From: CAYMRB01 sp964392615
Lineage (GTDB): Bacteria; Planctomycetota; UBA8108
NCBI GenBank assembly: GCA_964392615.1
Contig: CAYMRB010000425.1
Location: 1-8,695 of the forward strand
Length of the DNA: 8,695 nucleotides
Direction: 5' to 3'
A program made the translations under genes and the position numbers. Below are positions 1 through 6,005 of this stretch, piece after piece. The notes beneath the pieces were generated by a model. The model did no database searches, had not been told where the DNA came from, and saw only the letters and a list, made by a program, of their open reading frames with translations. Positions within the stretch are counted from its first letter, which is position 1. Every line of letters starts with the position of its first letter.

Positions 1-160
1 CCGAGCGGGGCCGGCTCGAGTCGGCGCGGACCGGGCCGGCGTCGACCCGCCCGGCGTCGAACGTGGGGACGACCCGGTCGGGGGCGGCGAAGCCGCCCGG
101 AGGCGCCCAACCGGCCCGCCCGCGCGGGGCGGACGGACCGGCGGGACGGCCGACGTCAGG
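1..160. other. GC-rich stretch downstream of the vWA gene, no gene seen
   Basis: This stretch is almost entirely G and C and lies just past the stop codon of the Ro-like gene. Reading on past the stop in the same minus-strand frame, or in the next frame, gives only Pro/Ala/Gly/Arg-rich low-complexity sequence. Neither frame shows the hydrophobic strand plus Asp-Gly expected for the rest of a vWA domain. Nothing in it looks like a tRNA. The one discrete element is a strong GC hairpin, listed separately. Confidence 0.5.
82..98 (-). terminator. Strong GC hairpin, possible transcript 3' end after the vWA gene
   Basis: A perfect 7-bp inverted repeat, GGGCGGC and GCCGCCC, has a 3-nt loop. On the minus strand the loop region reads CTTCG. 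It starts about 62 nt past the stop of the minus-strand vWA gene. No T-tract follows, so it is not a classical intrinsic terminator. It may protect a transcript end, or it may simply reflect the extreme GC content. Confidence 0.3.
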
Positions 161-1447
161 TCAGTCGGCGAAGTTGTCCGGGAACTGCGCGACGATCGCG
201 CCCGCGAGCGAGGTATCGCCCTGCGGCTCGATGAGCGCGGCGCTCGGCGCCGGACGAAAATCCGCCGTGAACACCTCGGCCTCCTCCGATGCGCACACGA
301 GCATGTCGCGAAGCGCCAACGCGACCGCGATCGGTCGACGACGCTGCGTTTCGTCTCCGAGCATCGACGCCGAAGCGTCGACCACGACCGCGACGCGGTC
401 GAATCGCAACGGAAGGCGCTCCGCGGCAGCCTTGGCCTTGCGCTCGAGCTCGTTCCGGATCTCATCCGAAAGGCCGCGCTCGAACGCGTAGATGTAAAGT
501 CGCACGGCGTCGTAGTCGCGCGGATCGAACGCCACCTCGACGCTCGCGTCCTCCGCCTTTCGCTGCAGCGCGATTCGCTGGCCCGCCGTGAGCTGGCCCC
601 GCGCGAGCTCGAGTACTTCAGCGCTCGTTCGCTCCTTGTGCAACCGGCCTCGGAAGCCCTCTAGCACTTCGTACGGAAGGCGGCGGCCCCGGTCCAGGTC
701 CTCGCGTGCCTCGCGGTACGCTTGCAGCCGTGGGAGCGTCAGATTCGACTCGTCGCCGAGCACGAATCGCACGCACTCCTGCACGGTCGCGTGCCGATCG
801 CCCTCGCCCGGGACGAAGCGTCCGAGCTCTCGCGCGACGAGCTGCGCCTCGCGCGAGTTTCGGTCGCTCTCCTTCTTCGAGAGCACGGCCCGGATCACGC
901 TCGCCCTCCGGCAACCCCACGCGTGCCTGAGGCAGGCGGCGAGCTTACGACGGTACTTCACCGCCCAGAGCTCGAAAGCCCGGCTGCCGAGCACGTAACG
1001 GAGAATCAGCTTCCGCGTGCGCGCGTTGTTGCAGCGCTCAGCGCGGAGGTCGAGGAAGATCTTGAGCACACGCTGGGGCGGCATGTCCGCGATCAGCCGC
1101 GTGACCACCGAGCGTTCGACGTCGGCCGAAAGGAGCGACTCGCTGAAGGCGGTGCTGACGAGACGGCCGACGCCGAGCTGACGCGTGCGGTCCGTCACGC
1201 CCGGAAGCGCGAGGGCGACCGCGTAGACGCCACGGTCGATCGCGAACAGCGCGTCATGCGCCGCGATCGCGGCTGCCACTTGCTCCTCACGCGTGTTGTA
1301 GAACGTCGCTCGCGCCAGGTCGGCGGCCGCGACGTCGAGGAATGCGCCGAAGACGGCGGGGAGGACGCTCCGCTCGCGCTCGCCGAGCTGGCGGAGCCGC
1401 GTGAGAGCGCCCGTCGTCGAGAGTCGCGAGGCCGTCTGGAGCATCAT
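161..1447 (-). CDS. Ro60/TROVE-like vWA-domain RNA-binding protein (vWA C-terminally short)
   Basis: The 428-aa protein has two parts. Residues 1-340 are predicted mostly helical and rich in Arg/Lys, with a strongly basic stretch around 144-190 (for example KYRRKLAACLRHAWGCRR). Residues 349-428 are the start of a vWA domain: a hydrophobic strand (RVAVVVDASASM), the MIDAS motif DASAS at 357-361, and a second MIDAS threonine at 412 (GDTSL). This helical-repeat plus vWA order is that of Ro60/Rsr proteins, which in bacteria bind Y RNAs and misfolded or fragmented RNAs and can work with 3'-5' exonucleases or RtcB-type repair. The ORF ends only about 16 residues after the Thr motif, so the third MIDAS loop and the last strands and helices of a usual ~170-residue vWA are missing. 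It could be a natural short form, a truncation or a frameshift. Two ATGs open the ORF; GGAG lies 8 nt upstream of the first. Four tRNA-like genes lie immediately upstream on the same strand. The TROVE assignment rests on architecture and context, not on a computed match; a generic vWA protein is the alternative. Confidence 0.75.
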   Translation of the reverse strand: MMLQTASRLSTTGALTRLRQLGERERSVLPAVFGAFLDVAAADLARATFYNTREEQVAAAIAAHDALFAIDRGVYAVALALPGVTDRTRQLGVGRLVSTAFSESLLSADVERSVVTRLIADMPPQRVLKIFLDLRAERCNNARTRKLILRYVLGSRAFELWAVKYRRKLAACLRHAWGCRRASVIRAVLSKKESDRNSREAQLVARELGRFVPGEGDRHATVQECVRFVLGDESNLTLPRLQAYREAREDLDRGRRLPYEVLEGFRGRLHKERTSAEVLELARGQLTAGQRIALQRKAEDASVEVAFDPRDYDAVRLYIYAFERGLSDEIRNELERKAKAAAERLPLRFDRVAVVVDASASMLGDETQRRRPIAVALALRDMLVCASEEAEVFTADFRPAPSAALIEPQGDTSLAGAIVAQFPDNFAD

Positions 1448-1455
1448 TGGAACGT

Positions 1456-1459
1456 CTCC
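1456..1459 (-). promoter_or_regulatory. Ribosome binding site of the Ro-like gene
   Basis: GGAG on the minus strand, followed by A, sits 8 nt upstream of the first of two tandem ATG codons. It supports 1447 as the start and shows that translation begins inside the 63-nt gap after the Gly tRNA-like gene. Confidence 0.6.
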
Positions 1460-1510
1460 GAAGAGCGCGAAGCGCGGAAGAAAAGAGCCGGGGAAAGGTG
1501 CGGGTCAAGA

Positions 1511-1583
1511 GACATAGGGGAGGAATCGAACCTCCGACAGAACCGATGGAAACGGTTTGCTCTACCTGCTGAGCTACCTGTAT
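1511..1583 (-). tRNA. tRNA-Gly(TCC)-like, degenerate, no encoded CCA
   Basis: A complete cloverleaf can be folded by eye. The acceptor is ATACAGG against CCTATGT (one C-A mismatch and one T-G pair). The D stem is GCTC/GAGC with GG in its loop, and the anticodon stem AACCG/CGGTT is perfect. The anticodon loop is TTTCCAT with anticodon TCC at 1548-1550. The variable loop is 5 nt and the T arm is GGAGG-TTCGATT-CCTCC. The D-loop GG and T-loop TTCGA needed for an L-shape are kept. Odd points: it begins with A rather than G, residue 38 is T, the acceptor stem is imperfect, and the 3' end is followed by no CCA although its neighbours encode it. It is the last RNA of the array, 63 nt before the Ro-like start codon. 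It may be a tRNA mimic rather than a translational tRNA. Confidence 0.75.
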
Positions 1584-1752
1584 TGACGCGCGAGTCCCCG
1601 GCGTCCGATTCCCGTTCCCGGCAAGGGCGAAGGTCGCTGGCGACACTCCATGCGAGTGGACACTGCGCTTGAGACAGTTCCTGAAGCGACGTTCAGTACC
1701 CGGGACGGGATGTTCTTCGAGTGCAGAATTCGATTCGATCTGGAGGGAACTT
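1584..1752 (-). other. 169-nt spacer inside the tRNA array, possible small structured RNA
   Basis: The other spacers in the array are 30 and 39 nt, so this one is long. I find no T-arm or anticodon arm that would make a fifth tRNA. It contains several short perfect hairpins: GTCGC-TG-GCGAC (1633-1644), CACTC-CATGC-GAGTG (1644-1658), and on the minus strand CTGAA-CGTCGC-TTCAG. They could belong to a Y-RNA-like transcript or a processing site, or be chance in GC-rich DNA. Confidence 0.25.
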
Positions 1753-1826
1753 GGTGGACCCGAGGGCGCTCGAATCCCTGTCTCCGGTCCTTCAAACCGG
1801 CGCTAGACCATCTCAGCTACAGGTCC
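1753..1826 (-). tRNA. tRNA-Phe(GAA), CCA encoded
   Basis: The acceptor GGACCTG pairs with CGGGTCC in seven pairs (one T-G), followed by discriminator A and an encoded CCA. The D stem is GCTG/TAGC with GG in the loop. The anticodon stem CCGGT/ACCGG is perfect, and its loop TTGAAGG gives anticodon GAA. The variable loop is 4 nt. The T arm AGGGA-TTCGAGC-GCCCT has an A-G mismatch where the nearly universal G53-C61 pair should be. G rather than A at position 37 is unusual for Phe. The third RNA in transcription order, it is probably foldable and CCA-complete but not a textbook housekeeping tRNA-Phe. Confidence 0.8.
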
Positions 1827-1856
1827 ACGAATCCGATTGGCGAGAACGCGGGAGGT

Positions 1857-1933
1857 TGGTAGCCCCGGTGGGAGTCGAACCCACACTCGACGGTTTCTGA
1901 AACCGCTCCCTCTGCCAATTGGGGTACGGAGCT
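1857..1933 (-). tRNA. tRNA-like RNA with anticodon CAG (Leu) on a short-variable-loop body
   Basis: The acceptor AGCTCCG pairs with CGGGGCT (one T-G pair), then A and an encoded CCA. The D arm has only three good pairs (CCC/GGG) and keeps GG in the loop. The anticodon stem GCGGT/ACCGT has loop TTCAGAA, anticodon CAG, which reads the Leu codon CTG. The T arm GTGGG-TTCGACT-CCCAC is perfect. The variable loop is only 5 nt (CGAGT), whereas bacterial tRNA-Leu is class II with a long variable arm. Either this is an atypical tRNA whose amino acid is not Leu, or it is a tRNA-shaped non-translational RNA. It lies 30 nt before the Phe gene. Confidence 0.78.
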
Positions 1934-1972
1934 ACTCCGAATACTTCCGCGTATCGATCTGGGTAAACTTCA

Positions 1973-2059
1973 TGGTGCGCCGGGTCAGACTCGAACTGAC
2001 GCAGTACCGAGGTACGACGGCTTTACAGGCCGCATGCTTTGCCGCTTGCATACCGACGC
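1973..2059 (-). tRNA. tRNA-Tyr(GTA), class II, CCA encoded
   Basis: The acceptor GCGTCGG pairs with CCGGCGC (one T-G pair), followed by A and an encoded CCA. The D arm has three pairs (TGC/GCA) with GG in its loop. The anticodon stem GCGGC/GCCGT carries the standard Tyr loop CTGTAAA, anticodon GTA. The variable region is 16 nt and folds into a hairpin (GTACC and GGTAC), as expected of bacterial class II tRNA-Tyr. The T arm GTCAG-TTCGAGT-CTGAC is perfect. It is the first RNA of the array and the most normal of the four. Confidence 0.88.
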
Positions 2060-2081
2060 GCCGAACTGTCGAACGAAGCAG

Positions 2082-2096
2082 CGCCCCAGCGGGGCG
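2082..2096. repeat. Inverted repeat upstream of the tRNA array
   Basis: CGCCCC-AGC-GGGGCG forms a perfect 6-bp stem with a 3-nt loop, ending 22 nt before the 5' end of the Tyr tRNA on the minus strand. It has no T-tract on either side, so a terminator is unlikely. It could be a leader hairpin or a protein-binding site. Confidence 0.3.
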
Positions 2097-2330
2097 ACGG
2101 TGCCCGGCCGCGGCGAGGCGACTGGCTGTCGTTCGCTGCGGACACCTCTTCTGACGCGCGACGCCGCGCGGTTCTTGACATCGATTCTCGAAAGTCCTGC
2201 GAGCGTGCGCCGCGGGAGGTACCCGGCCGGGAAAAAGGACAGAAAGTCGCAACGGCGCGTCAAAACTCCCTCGACCGCGTCGTCTGATGTGGAAGTATGA
2301 GTCCAGCGTAGTTCCTGTCGAACGAGACCG

Positions 2331-2336
2331 GGGGAG
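2331..2336 (+). promoter_or_regulatory. Ribosome binding site deciding the sigma-factor start
   Basis: GGGGAG lies 7 nt before the GTG at 2344. The longer reading from the ATG at 2287 has no purine-rich site upstream, so GTG is the better start. Confidence 0.6.
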
Positions 2337-2343
2337 AGCTCCC

Positions 2344-2880
2344 GTGACCGACGCATCCGAAGACGACATTCCCGCAGAAGCCCTGTGGAGCGACGCCCTG
2401 CTCGTCGAGGTCAAAGCCTCGCTCGAACAGCAGGTCGCTCGCTTCGGCCATCTCCCCGTCGCGAGGGAGGACCTCGTCGCCGAGGTGCTCCTCCGACTGA
2501 TCTCGTCCGACCGGCGCGGGGTGCGCTCGCCGCTGGCGTACGCTGCCACGGCGCTCCGCAATCTGATTCGCGACAGGATCCGCCAGCTCGAGCGCGCGCA
2601 GCGCCTCTTCGACGGCGTCGCGCGCACGAAGCTACCGGAACTCGTGCCGACGGCCGAGCGAGACGCGCTCGGCGAGAGCGACCTCGTGGAGCGGGTCCTG
2701 GAGCTGGCCGACCTCACGCGCACTCAGCGACTCGTGATCGACAGAATGTACTTCGACGGATTGACCGTCAGCGAAGTGGCTCGAGCACTCGACAAGAACC
2801 CAGGGACCATTCAGAGACACCACGACCGGGCACTCGAGAAACTCTCGAGCTGCGCTGCCCGCCTGGAGAGACACCCATGA
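2344..2880 (+). CDS. Sigma-70 family (ECF-like) RNA polymerase sigma factor
   Basis: The 178-aa product has the two-domain layout of small group IV sigma factors. Region 2 spans about 20-85, including REDLVAEVLLRLI and LRNLIRDRIRQLE. Region 4 spans about 118-170, with the helix-turn-helix LTVSEVARALDKNPGTIQRH and the typical tail RALEKL. Such factors direct RNA polymerase to a small promoter set. The GTG start at 2344 is chosen for its GGGGAG site; an ATG at 2287 in frame would add 19 residues but has no RBS. The stop overlaps the next start as ATGA, so the two products are translationally coupled. The partner is a kinase-like protein, a common neighbour of ECF factors in planctomycetes and related groups, which suggests control of the sigma factor by that protein. 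The target promoters are not visible. The divergent tRNA/Ro-like operon is a possible target, but this is inference. Confidence 0.85.
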   Translation: MTDASEDDIPAEALWSDALLVEVKASLEQQVARFGHLPVAREDLVAEVLLRLISSDRRGVRSPLAYAATALRNLIRDRIRQLERAQRLFDGVARTKLPELVPTAERDALGESDLVERVLELADLTRTQRLVIDRMYFDGLTVSEVARALDKNPGTIQRHHDRALEKLSSCAARLERHP

Positions 2881-3659
2881 CGGATCCCGGCGACTTTGGA
2901 GGCCAGGAAGGCCGCGGCTCCGGAAATCGCGGTTTGAGGAAAGACGAATCCCGCCGTGCCACGATCCGCGAACGACTCGCAGCGAGTCTCGGACGATGGC
3001 GAGAGGCGGCAGAGGCACTCGAAGTCGAAGCCGGACCGGGCGACAAGGATCAGGCCCGGGTCAGCCGCATACGAAATCGCGCGGGCCGTCACGAGGATCG
3101 AGGCAAGGCCTCGTCGCCCCGAGTCGCCAGGCTGGACCGTGGCAGAGGCTTCGAGCGGAGTCCGTCGGGCCCCGATCGCTCCAATGAGAACGGTCTCCCC
3201 GCGGAGCCCTATCTCTCGACCTTGAGCCAGTTGTTCCACGCGAGAAGGAGTGCCCCCGAGGCGCTCATTCTCGCGTTTCGGCGGACGTGTTCCGAGGTCG
3301 GCCGCCGTCATCGCCGAGGCCTTGTCGTCGGAACGCTCACACCGCGGTCGATCAGGATAGCCAGCGACGGGATCGTGACCGTCGACGAGCGCGTCGAGGG
3401 CGAGCTCGACGACCTTCGCTATGCGGCGCCGGAGGTCGCGGAGCAAGGGGCACGGACACCCCGCTCCGATGTCTGGACCCTCGGATCGATCCTGCTCGAG
3501 ATGCTCACGGGCTCACCGCCGCCGCAACCCTCCGACTCCCTCCCCGAAAGCCTGCCTCCCGCCTACCGCGACTTGATCACCCGCTCCCTCGACCACGACC
3601 CCGCCCGACGCTTCGCTGACGCCGACGACCTGCTCGATGCGTTGGAAGCCATCTCCTGA
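2877..3659 (+). CDS. Pseudokinase-like protein (Ser/Thr kinase C-lobe only)
   Basis: The 260-aa product starts at the ATG of an ATGA overlap, with GGAGAG at 2865-2870. Residues 1-110 are highly charged, Arg/Gly/Asp/Glu-rich and probably disordered. No glycine loop or VAIK lysine is present. Residues 112-258 resemble the C-lobe of a Hanks-type kinase: a helix, then RRGLVVGTLTPRSIRI at the catalytic-loop position, RYAAPE (181-186) like the APE motif, DVWTLGSILLEMLTG (198-212) like the F-helix, and DPARRF (241-246). The HRD Asp and the following Lys are replaced (VGTLTP in place of HRDLKP) and no DFG is seen, so catalysis is very unlikely. It may bind and regulate the sigma factor encoded just upstream. 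No membrane segment is seen, so it should be cytoplasmic. It ends 6 nt from the convergent sulfatase stop. Confidence 0.8.
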   Translation: MTDPGDFGGQEGRGSGNRGLRKDESRRATIRERLAASLGRWREAAEALEVEAGPGDKDQARVSRIRNRAGRHEDRGKASSPRVARLDRGRGFERSPSGPDRSNENGLPAEPYLSTLSQLFHARRSAPEALILAFRRTCSEVGRRHRRGLVVGTLTPRSIRIASDGIVTVDERVEGELDDLRYAAPEVAEQGARTPRSDVWTLGSILLEMLTGSPPPQPSDSLPESLPPAYRDLITRSLDHDPARRFADADDLLDALEAIS

Positions 3660-3665
3660 GCGAGG

Positions 3666-5006
3666 TCACGATCGCCGGTTACCCGGATCGCGGCGGATGT
3701 CTGGACGCGGCGCCGTCGCCCTCTTCCACGCGTCGATCGCTTCCCTCATGCTGCGAGCGCGTTCGGGTCGCTTCTCGATCAGGTTTTCACGCTCGCCGAT
3801 GTCTTGTTCGAGGTCGTAGAGCTCCGCCCTTCCGCCCTTGACGATCATCTTCCACTTGCCGTCCCGCATCGCGGTGCCGAGTTTCGGCTCGTACCCGAAG
3901 AACAGCTTCCGCATCGGGAACTCGGCCTCCTTCAGCAGGAGACCGACCAGGCTCTTGCCGTCGAGGGTGCGATCACGCGGAACCTCGACGGACGCCAGCT
4001 CGGCAATCGTCGGAAGCAGGTCCGTTCCCATGGTGAGCGCGGCGGTCTTCGAGTCGGGTCGGATTCTCCCCGGCCACCAGGCGATCGCGGGCACGCGGTG
4101 TCCCCCCTCGTAGTGGCTGAACTTCCCGCCGCGAAGCGGTCGGTTGGATCCGGCGCCGATCGCTCCGTTGTCCGAGCAGAAGAACACGAATGTTCGTTCT
4201 GCCAGCCCCGTGCGCTTCACCGCATCGAGGATCTCGCCGATGCCCTCATCCATCACCTCGAGCATGACCTTGTACTTGGGGCGAATTCGCGCGCGACTCC
4301 AGAGTTGGTCCTTCGGGATCGGCTTTCGCTTGTCGGGCGTATCGTCGGGCGTCTGAAACGGCAGGTGCACGGCCTCGTGAGCGACGAAGAGGAAGAAAGA
4401 CCGCGACCTGTTCTCCTCGATGAAGCGAACGGCGTTCTTCGTGATGATGTGCGTGGTGTACCCGGGCTGATCCTTCGTCTCGGCTCCGTCGTGCCAGGAC
4501 CTGTCGTGAGTGTGGTAGTCGACGTAGCCGCGCAGGTATCCCCGGAACTCATCGAATCCGTGGTGTATCGGATTGTGCTGCGGAGCCTCTCCCAGATGCC
4601 ACTTGCCGAAGAGGGCCGTCCGATAGCCGCCCTTCTTCATCAGCCGTGGAAGCGTCAGCTCCGTTGGCTCGAGGCCGGGCGTGTCGAGATGGCGCGCGAC
4701 GACGTCGACGATGCCGACGCGTTGTTGGTATCGTCCGGTCAGGAACGCGGCTCGCGTCGGACTACACACCGAGCTGTTTGCGTGGAAGTCCGTGAACAAC
4801 AACCCTTCGGCAGCCATGCGCTCGAGATGCGGCGTCTTGACCCAACCGTCGTAGACGCTGGTGTCACCGTAGCCCAGGTCGTCCGCCATGATGACGATCA
4901 CGTTCGGCCGAGGCGGTCCATCGGCAGCGACCGAGGACAGGATCCCGAGCGCGATCACGACGAGCCACGCGACGCAACGCGCCGCAACAGAGCCTGAGCT
5001 ACTCAT
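3666..5006 (-). CDS. Secreted arylsulfatase (formylglycine-dependent, S1 family)
   Basis: The 446-aa product hydrolyses sulfate esters, probably on polysaccharides or glycosides, outside the cytoplasm. The N-terminal segment CVAWLVVIALGILSSVAA (11-28) is a Sec signal peptide. Asp42-Asp43 (ADDLGYGD) bind the metal. Cys81-Ser-Pro-Thr-Arg85 followed by AAFLTGR is the sulfatase signature, with Cys81 the residue converted to formylglycine. GKWHLG (134-139) and the SDNG motif (278-281) supply further active-site and metal residues. The length is typical. The ATG at 5006 is chosen because the signal peptide follows at once, although GGAGGAA is about 12 nt away; a GTG at 5039 would add 11 residues. 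The SDR gene lies 69 nt upstream on the same strand. No FGE or anSME maturase is in the window. Confidence 0.93.
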   Translation of the reverse strand: MSSSGSVAARCVAWLVVIALGILSSVAADGPPRPNVIVIMADDLGYGDTSVYDGWVKTPHLERMAAEGLLFTDFHANSSVCSPTRAAFLTGRYQQRVGIVDVVARHLDTPGLEPTELTLPRLMKKGGYRTALFGKWHLGEAPQHNPIHHGFDEFRGYLRGYVDYHTHDRSWHDGAETKDQPGYTTHIITKNAVRFIEENRSRSFFLFVAHEAVHLPFQTPDDTPDKRKPIPKDQLWSRARIRPKYKVMLEVMDEGIGEILDAVKRTGLAERTFVFFCSDNGAIGAGSNRPLRGGKFSHYEGGHRVPAIAWWPGRIRPDSKTAALTMGTDLLPTIAELASVEVPRDRTLDGKSLVGLLLKEAEFPMRKLFFGYEPKLGTAMRDGKWKMIVKGGRAELYDLEQDIGERENLIEKRPERARSMREAIDAWKRATAPRPDIRRDPGNRRS

Positions 5007-5075
5007 CGTCGGACGGTTCCTCCAGTTTCCCACGCACACGATACTCGCTGTCGTGATCCGGTAGCGCCGGAAATC

Positions 5076-5882
5076 CTACCAGTGCATGACGAATCCGCCG
5101 TCCACGTTGATCGTCTGTCCGGTCACCTCTTTCGCGCGGTCCGATGACAGGAAGACGATCATCGCAGCGAGATCCTCGCAGGACTGCCAGCGCCTGAGCG
5201 GAACAACGCTCTTGATCTTCTGGTCCGTCCACTCCTCGTAGCTGAGCCGCTCCTCCTCGGGGGTGCGGTCGTGCCAGGCCTGCCAGACGGACTTGTTCAG
5301 CGGCGTCCGCACCATTCCCGGACTGACCGCGTTGACGCGAATCCCGTGGACGGCGAGATCCTTGGCCATGCATTGAGCGAAGTTGATGTTCGCCGCCTTG
5401 CTGGCGCTATAGGGAGGATCTGTCGGCGAGCCGATCTGCCCGGCGACGGACGCCAGCAACACGAACGTGCCCCGCTTGTTGTCGACGAGGTGCGGAGTGA
5501 CGGCATGGGCTACGTTCACCGTGCCCAGGATGTTCACTTCAACCGTTCGCTTCCAGTCGGCCGGCTTCAGGTTGGTGAACGGAAACCCGAAGTGCCCCGA
5601 GCCGATCGCCGCACTGTGGACGACGTGATCGATCGATCGCCCGGATTGCAGGAACTGCGCGACAGAGGCGCTCAAGCCGTCGAGGTCTTCGATGTCCACA
5701 ACCGCCGCCTCGACGTCGACCTCGAGCTCGCGCAGTTGCTCGGCCACCTCCAGCACTCGTGGGGAGATGTCCCAGAGCAGCAACGAGCAAGCCTCCTCCG
5801 CGAAGACTCGCGCGGTGGCCGATCCGATCCCGCTGGCAGCGCCTGTGATCAGTGCGGTGTTGCCGCCAAGTCCCAGATCCAT
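5076..5882 (-). CDS. Short-chain dehydrogenase/reductase (classical SDR)
   Basis: The 268-aa protein is an NAD(P)-dependent oxidoreductase with a Rossmann fold. TGAASGIG (13-20) is the cofactor glycine motif. Asp38 at the end of strand 2 favours NAD(H) over NADP(H). HSAA (89-92) stands in place of NNAG, Asn117 is the tetrad Asn, and Ser145, Tyr158 and Lys162 (YSASK) complete the active site. The C-terminus ends NVDGGFVMHW in the usual way. The start at 5882 is supported by AGGAAGGA at 5887-5894; an upstream in-frame ATG would add 20 residues without the SDR fold. The substrate cannot be read from sequence. The downstream sulfatase suggests a sugar or alcohol in the same catabolic route. Confidence 0.93.
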   Translation of the reverse strand: MDLGLGGNTALITGAASGIGSATARVFAEEACSLLLWDISPRVLEVAEQLRELEVDVEAAVVDIEDLDGLSASVAQFLQSGRSIDHVVHSAAIGSGHFGFPFTNLKPADWKRTVEVNILGTVNVAHAVTPHLVDNKRGTFVLLASVAGQIGSPTDPPYSASKAANINFAQCMAKDLAVHGIRVNAVSPGMVRTPLNKSVWQAWHDRTPEEERLSYEEWTDQKIKSVVPLRRWQSCEDLAAMIVFLSSDRAKEVTGQTINVDGGFVMHW

Positions 5883-6005
5883 GTCTTCCTTCCTGTCCCT
5901 CCGGAGTCCAGCAGCGCATCGCGAGGATGGCCCATGAGCCAAACGATACGCGACGGGCTAACAAACGTGGGGCTGAAAAGCCGTGATTTCGCTATCATGC
6001 CGTCC
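5883..6005. promoter_or_regulatory. Divergent intergenic region, SDR and DUF1080 genes
   Basis: The 123-nt gap separates the minus-strand SDR-sulfatase pair from the plus-strand DUF1080 gene and should carry both promoters. On the plus strand TATCAT (5993-5998) resembles a -10 box only 7 nt before the ATG at 6006, with no convincing -35 and no Shine-Dalgarno. This would fit a leaderless transcript. Confidence 0.3.

Larger units (their letters stand above)
2060..2343. other. Divergent intergenic region between tRNA array and sigma gene
   Basis: This 284-nt spacer must hold the promoters of both the minus-strand array and the plus-strand sigma operon. It contains a 6-bp hairpin (2082-2096) just upstream of the Tyr tRNA and a perfect 10-bp palindrome CCCGGCCGGG at 2222-2231. 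A plus-strand TTGACA (2175-2180) and a minus-strand TTGACG (2258-2263) are present, but neither has a recognisable -10 hexamer at 16-18 nt. The promoters may use other sigma factors. I see no coding gene here. Confidence 0.4.

Noticed and set aside
722..1672. Long plus-strand open frame of 316 codons across the Ro-like gene and the Gly tRNA
   Set aside because: It is antisense to a gene with clear motifs, runs through a tRNA, and has a charge-biased composition typical of a mirror frame in GC-rich DNA.
2060..2080. Fifth tRNA suggested by a TTCGACA sequence on the minus strand upstream of tRNA-Tyr
   Set aside because: The flanking bases do not form a T stem and no anticodon or acceptor stem can be built.
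2175..2203. TTGACA as a sigma-70 promoter for the sigma operon
   Set aside because: No hexamer resembling TATAAT is found 16-18 nt downstream (the 17-nt position reads TGCGAG).
2258..2263. Minus-strand TTGACG as a promoter for the tRNA array
   Set aside because: The expected -10 position reads GTCCTT or TCCTTT, which is not convincing.
1932..2723. Minus-strand open frame of 263 codons covering the tRNA-Tyr gene and the sigma gene
   Set aside because: Its Ser/Arg-rich composition, overlap with a tRNA and antisense position to a clear sigma factor mark it as a shadow.
3804..4997. Plus-strand open frame of 397 codons
   Set aside because: It lies entirely opposite the sulfatase, which has a complete active site and signal peptide; no domain motif is visible in the plus frame.
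5271..6005. Upstream extension of the DUF1080 reading frame
   Set aside because: The extension is antisense to the SDR gene, and the lipoprotein signal begins at 6006.
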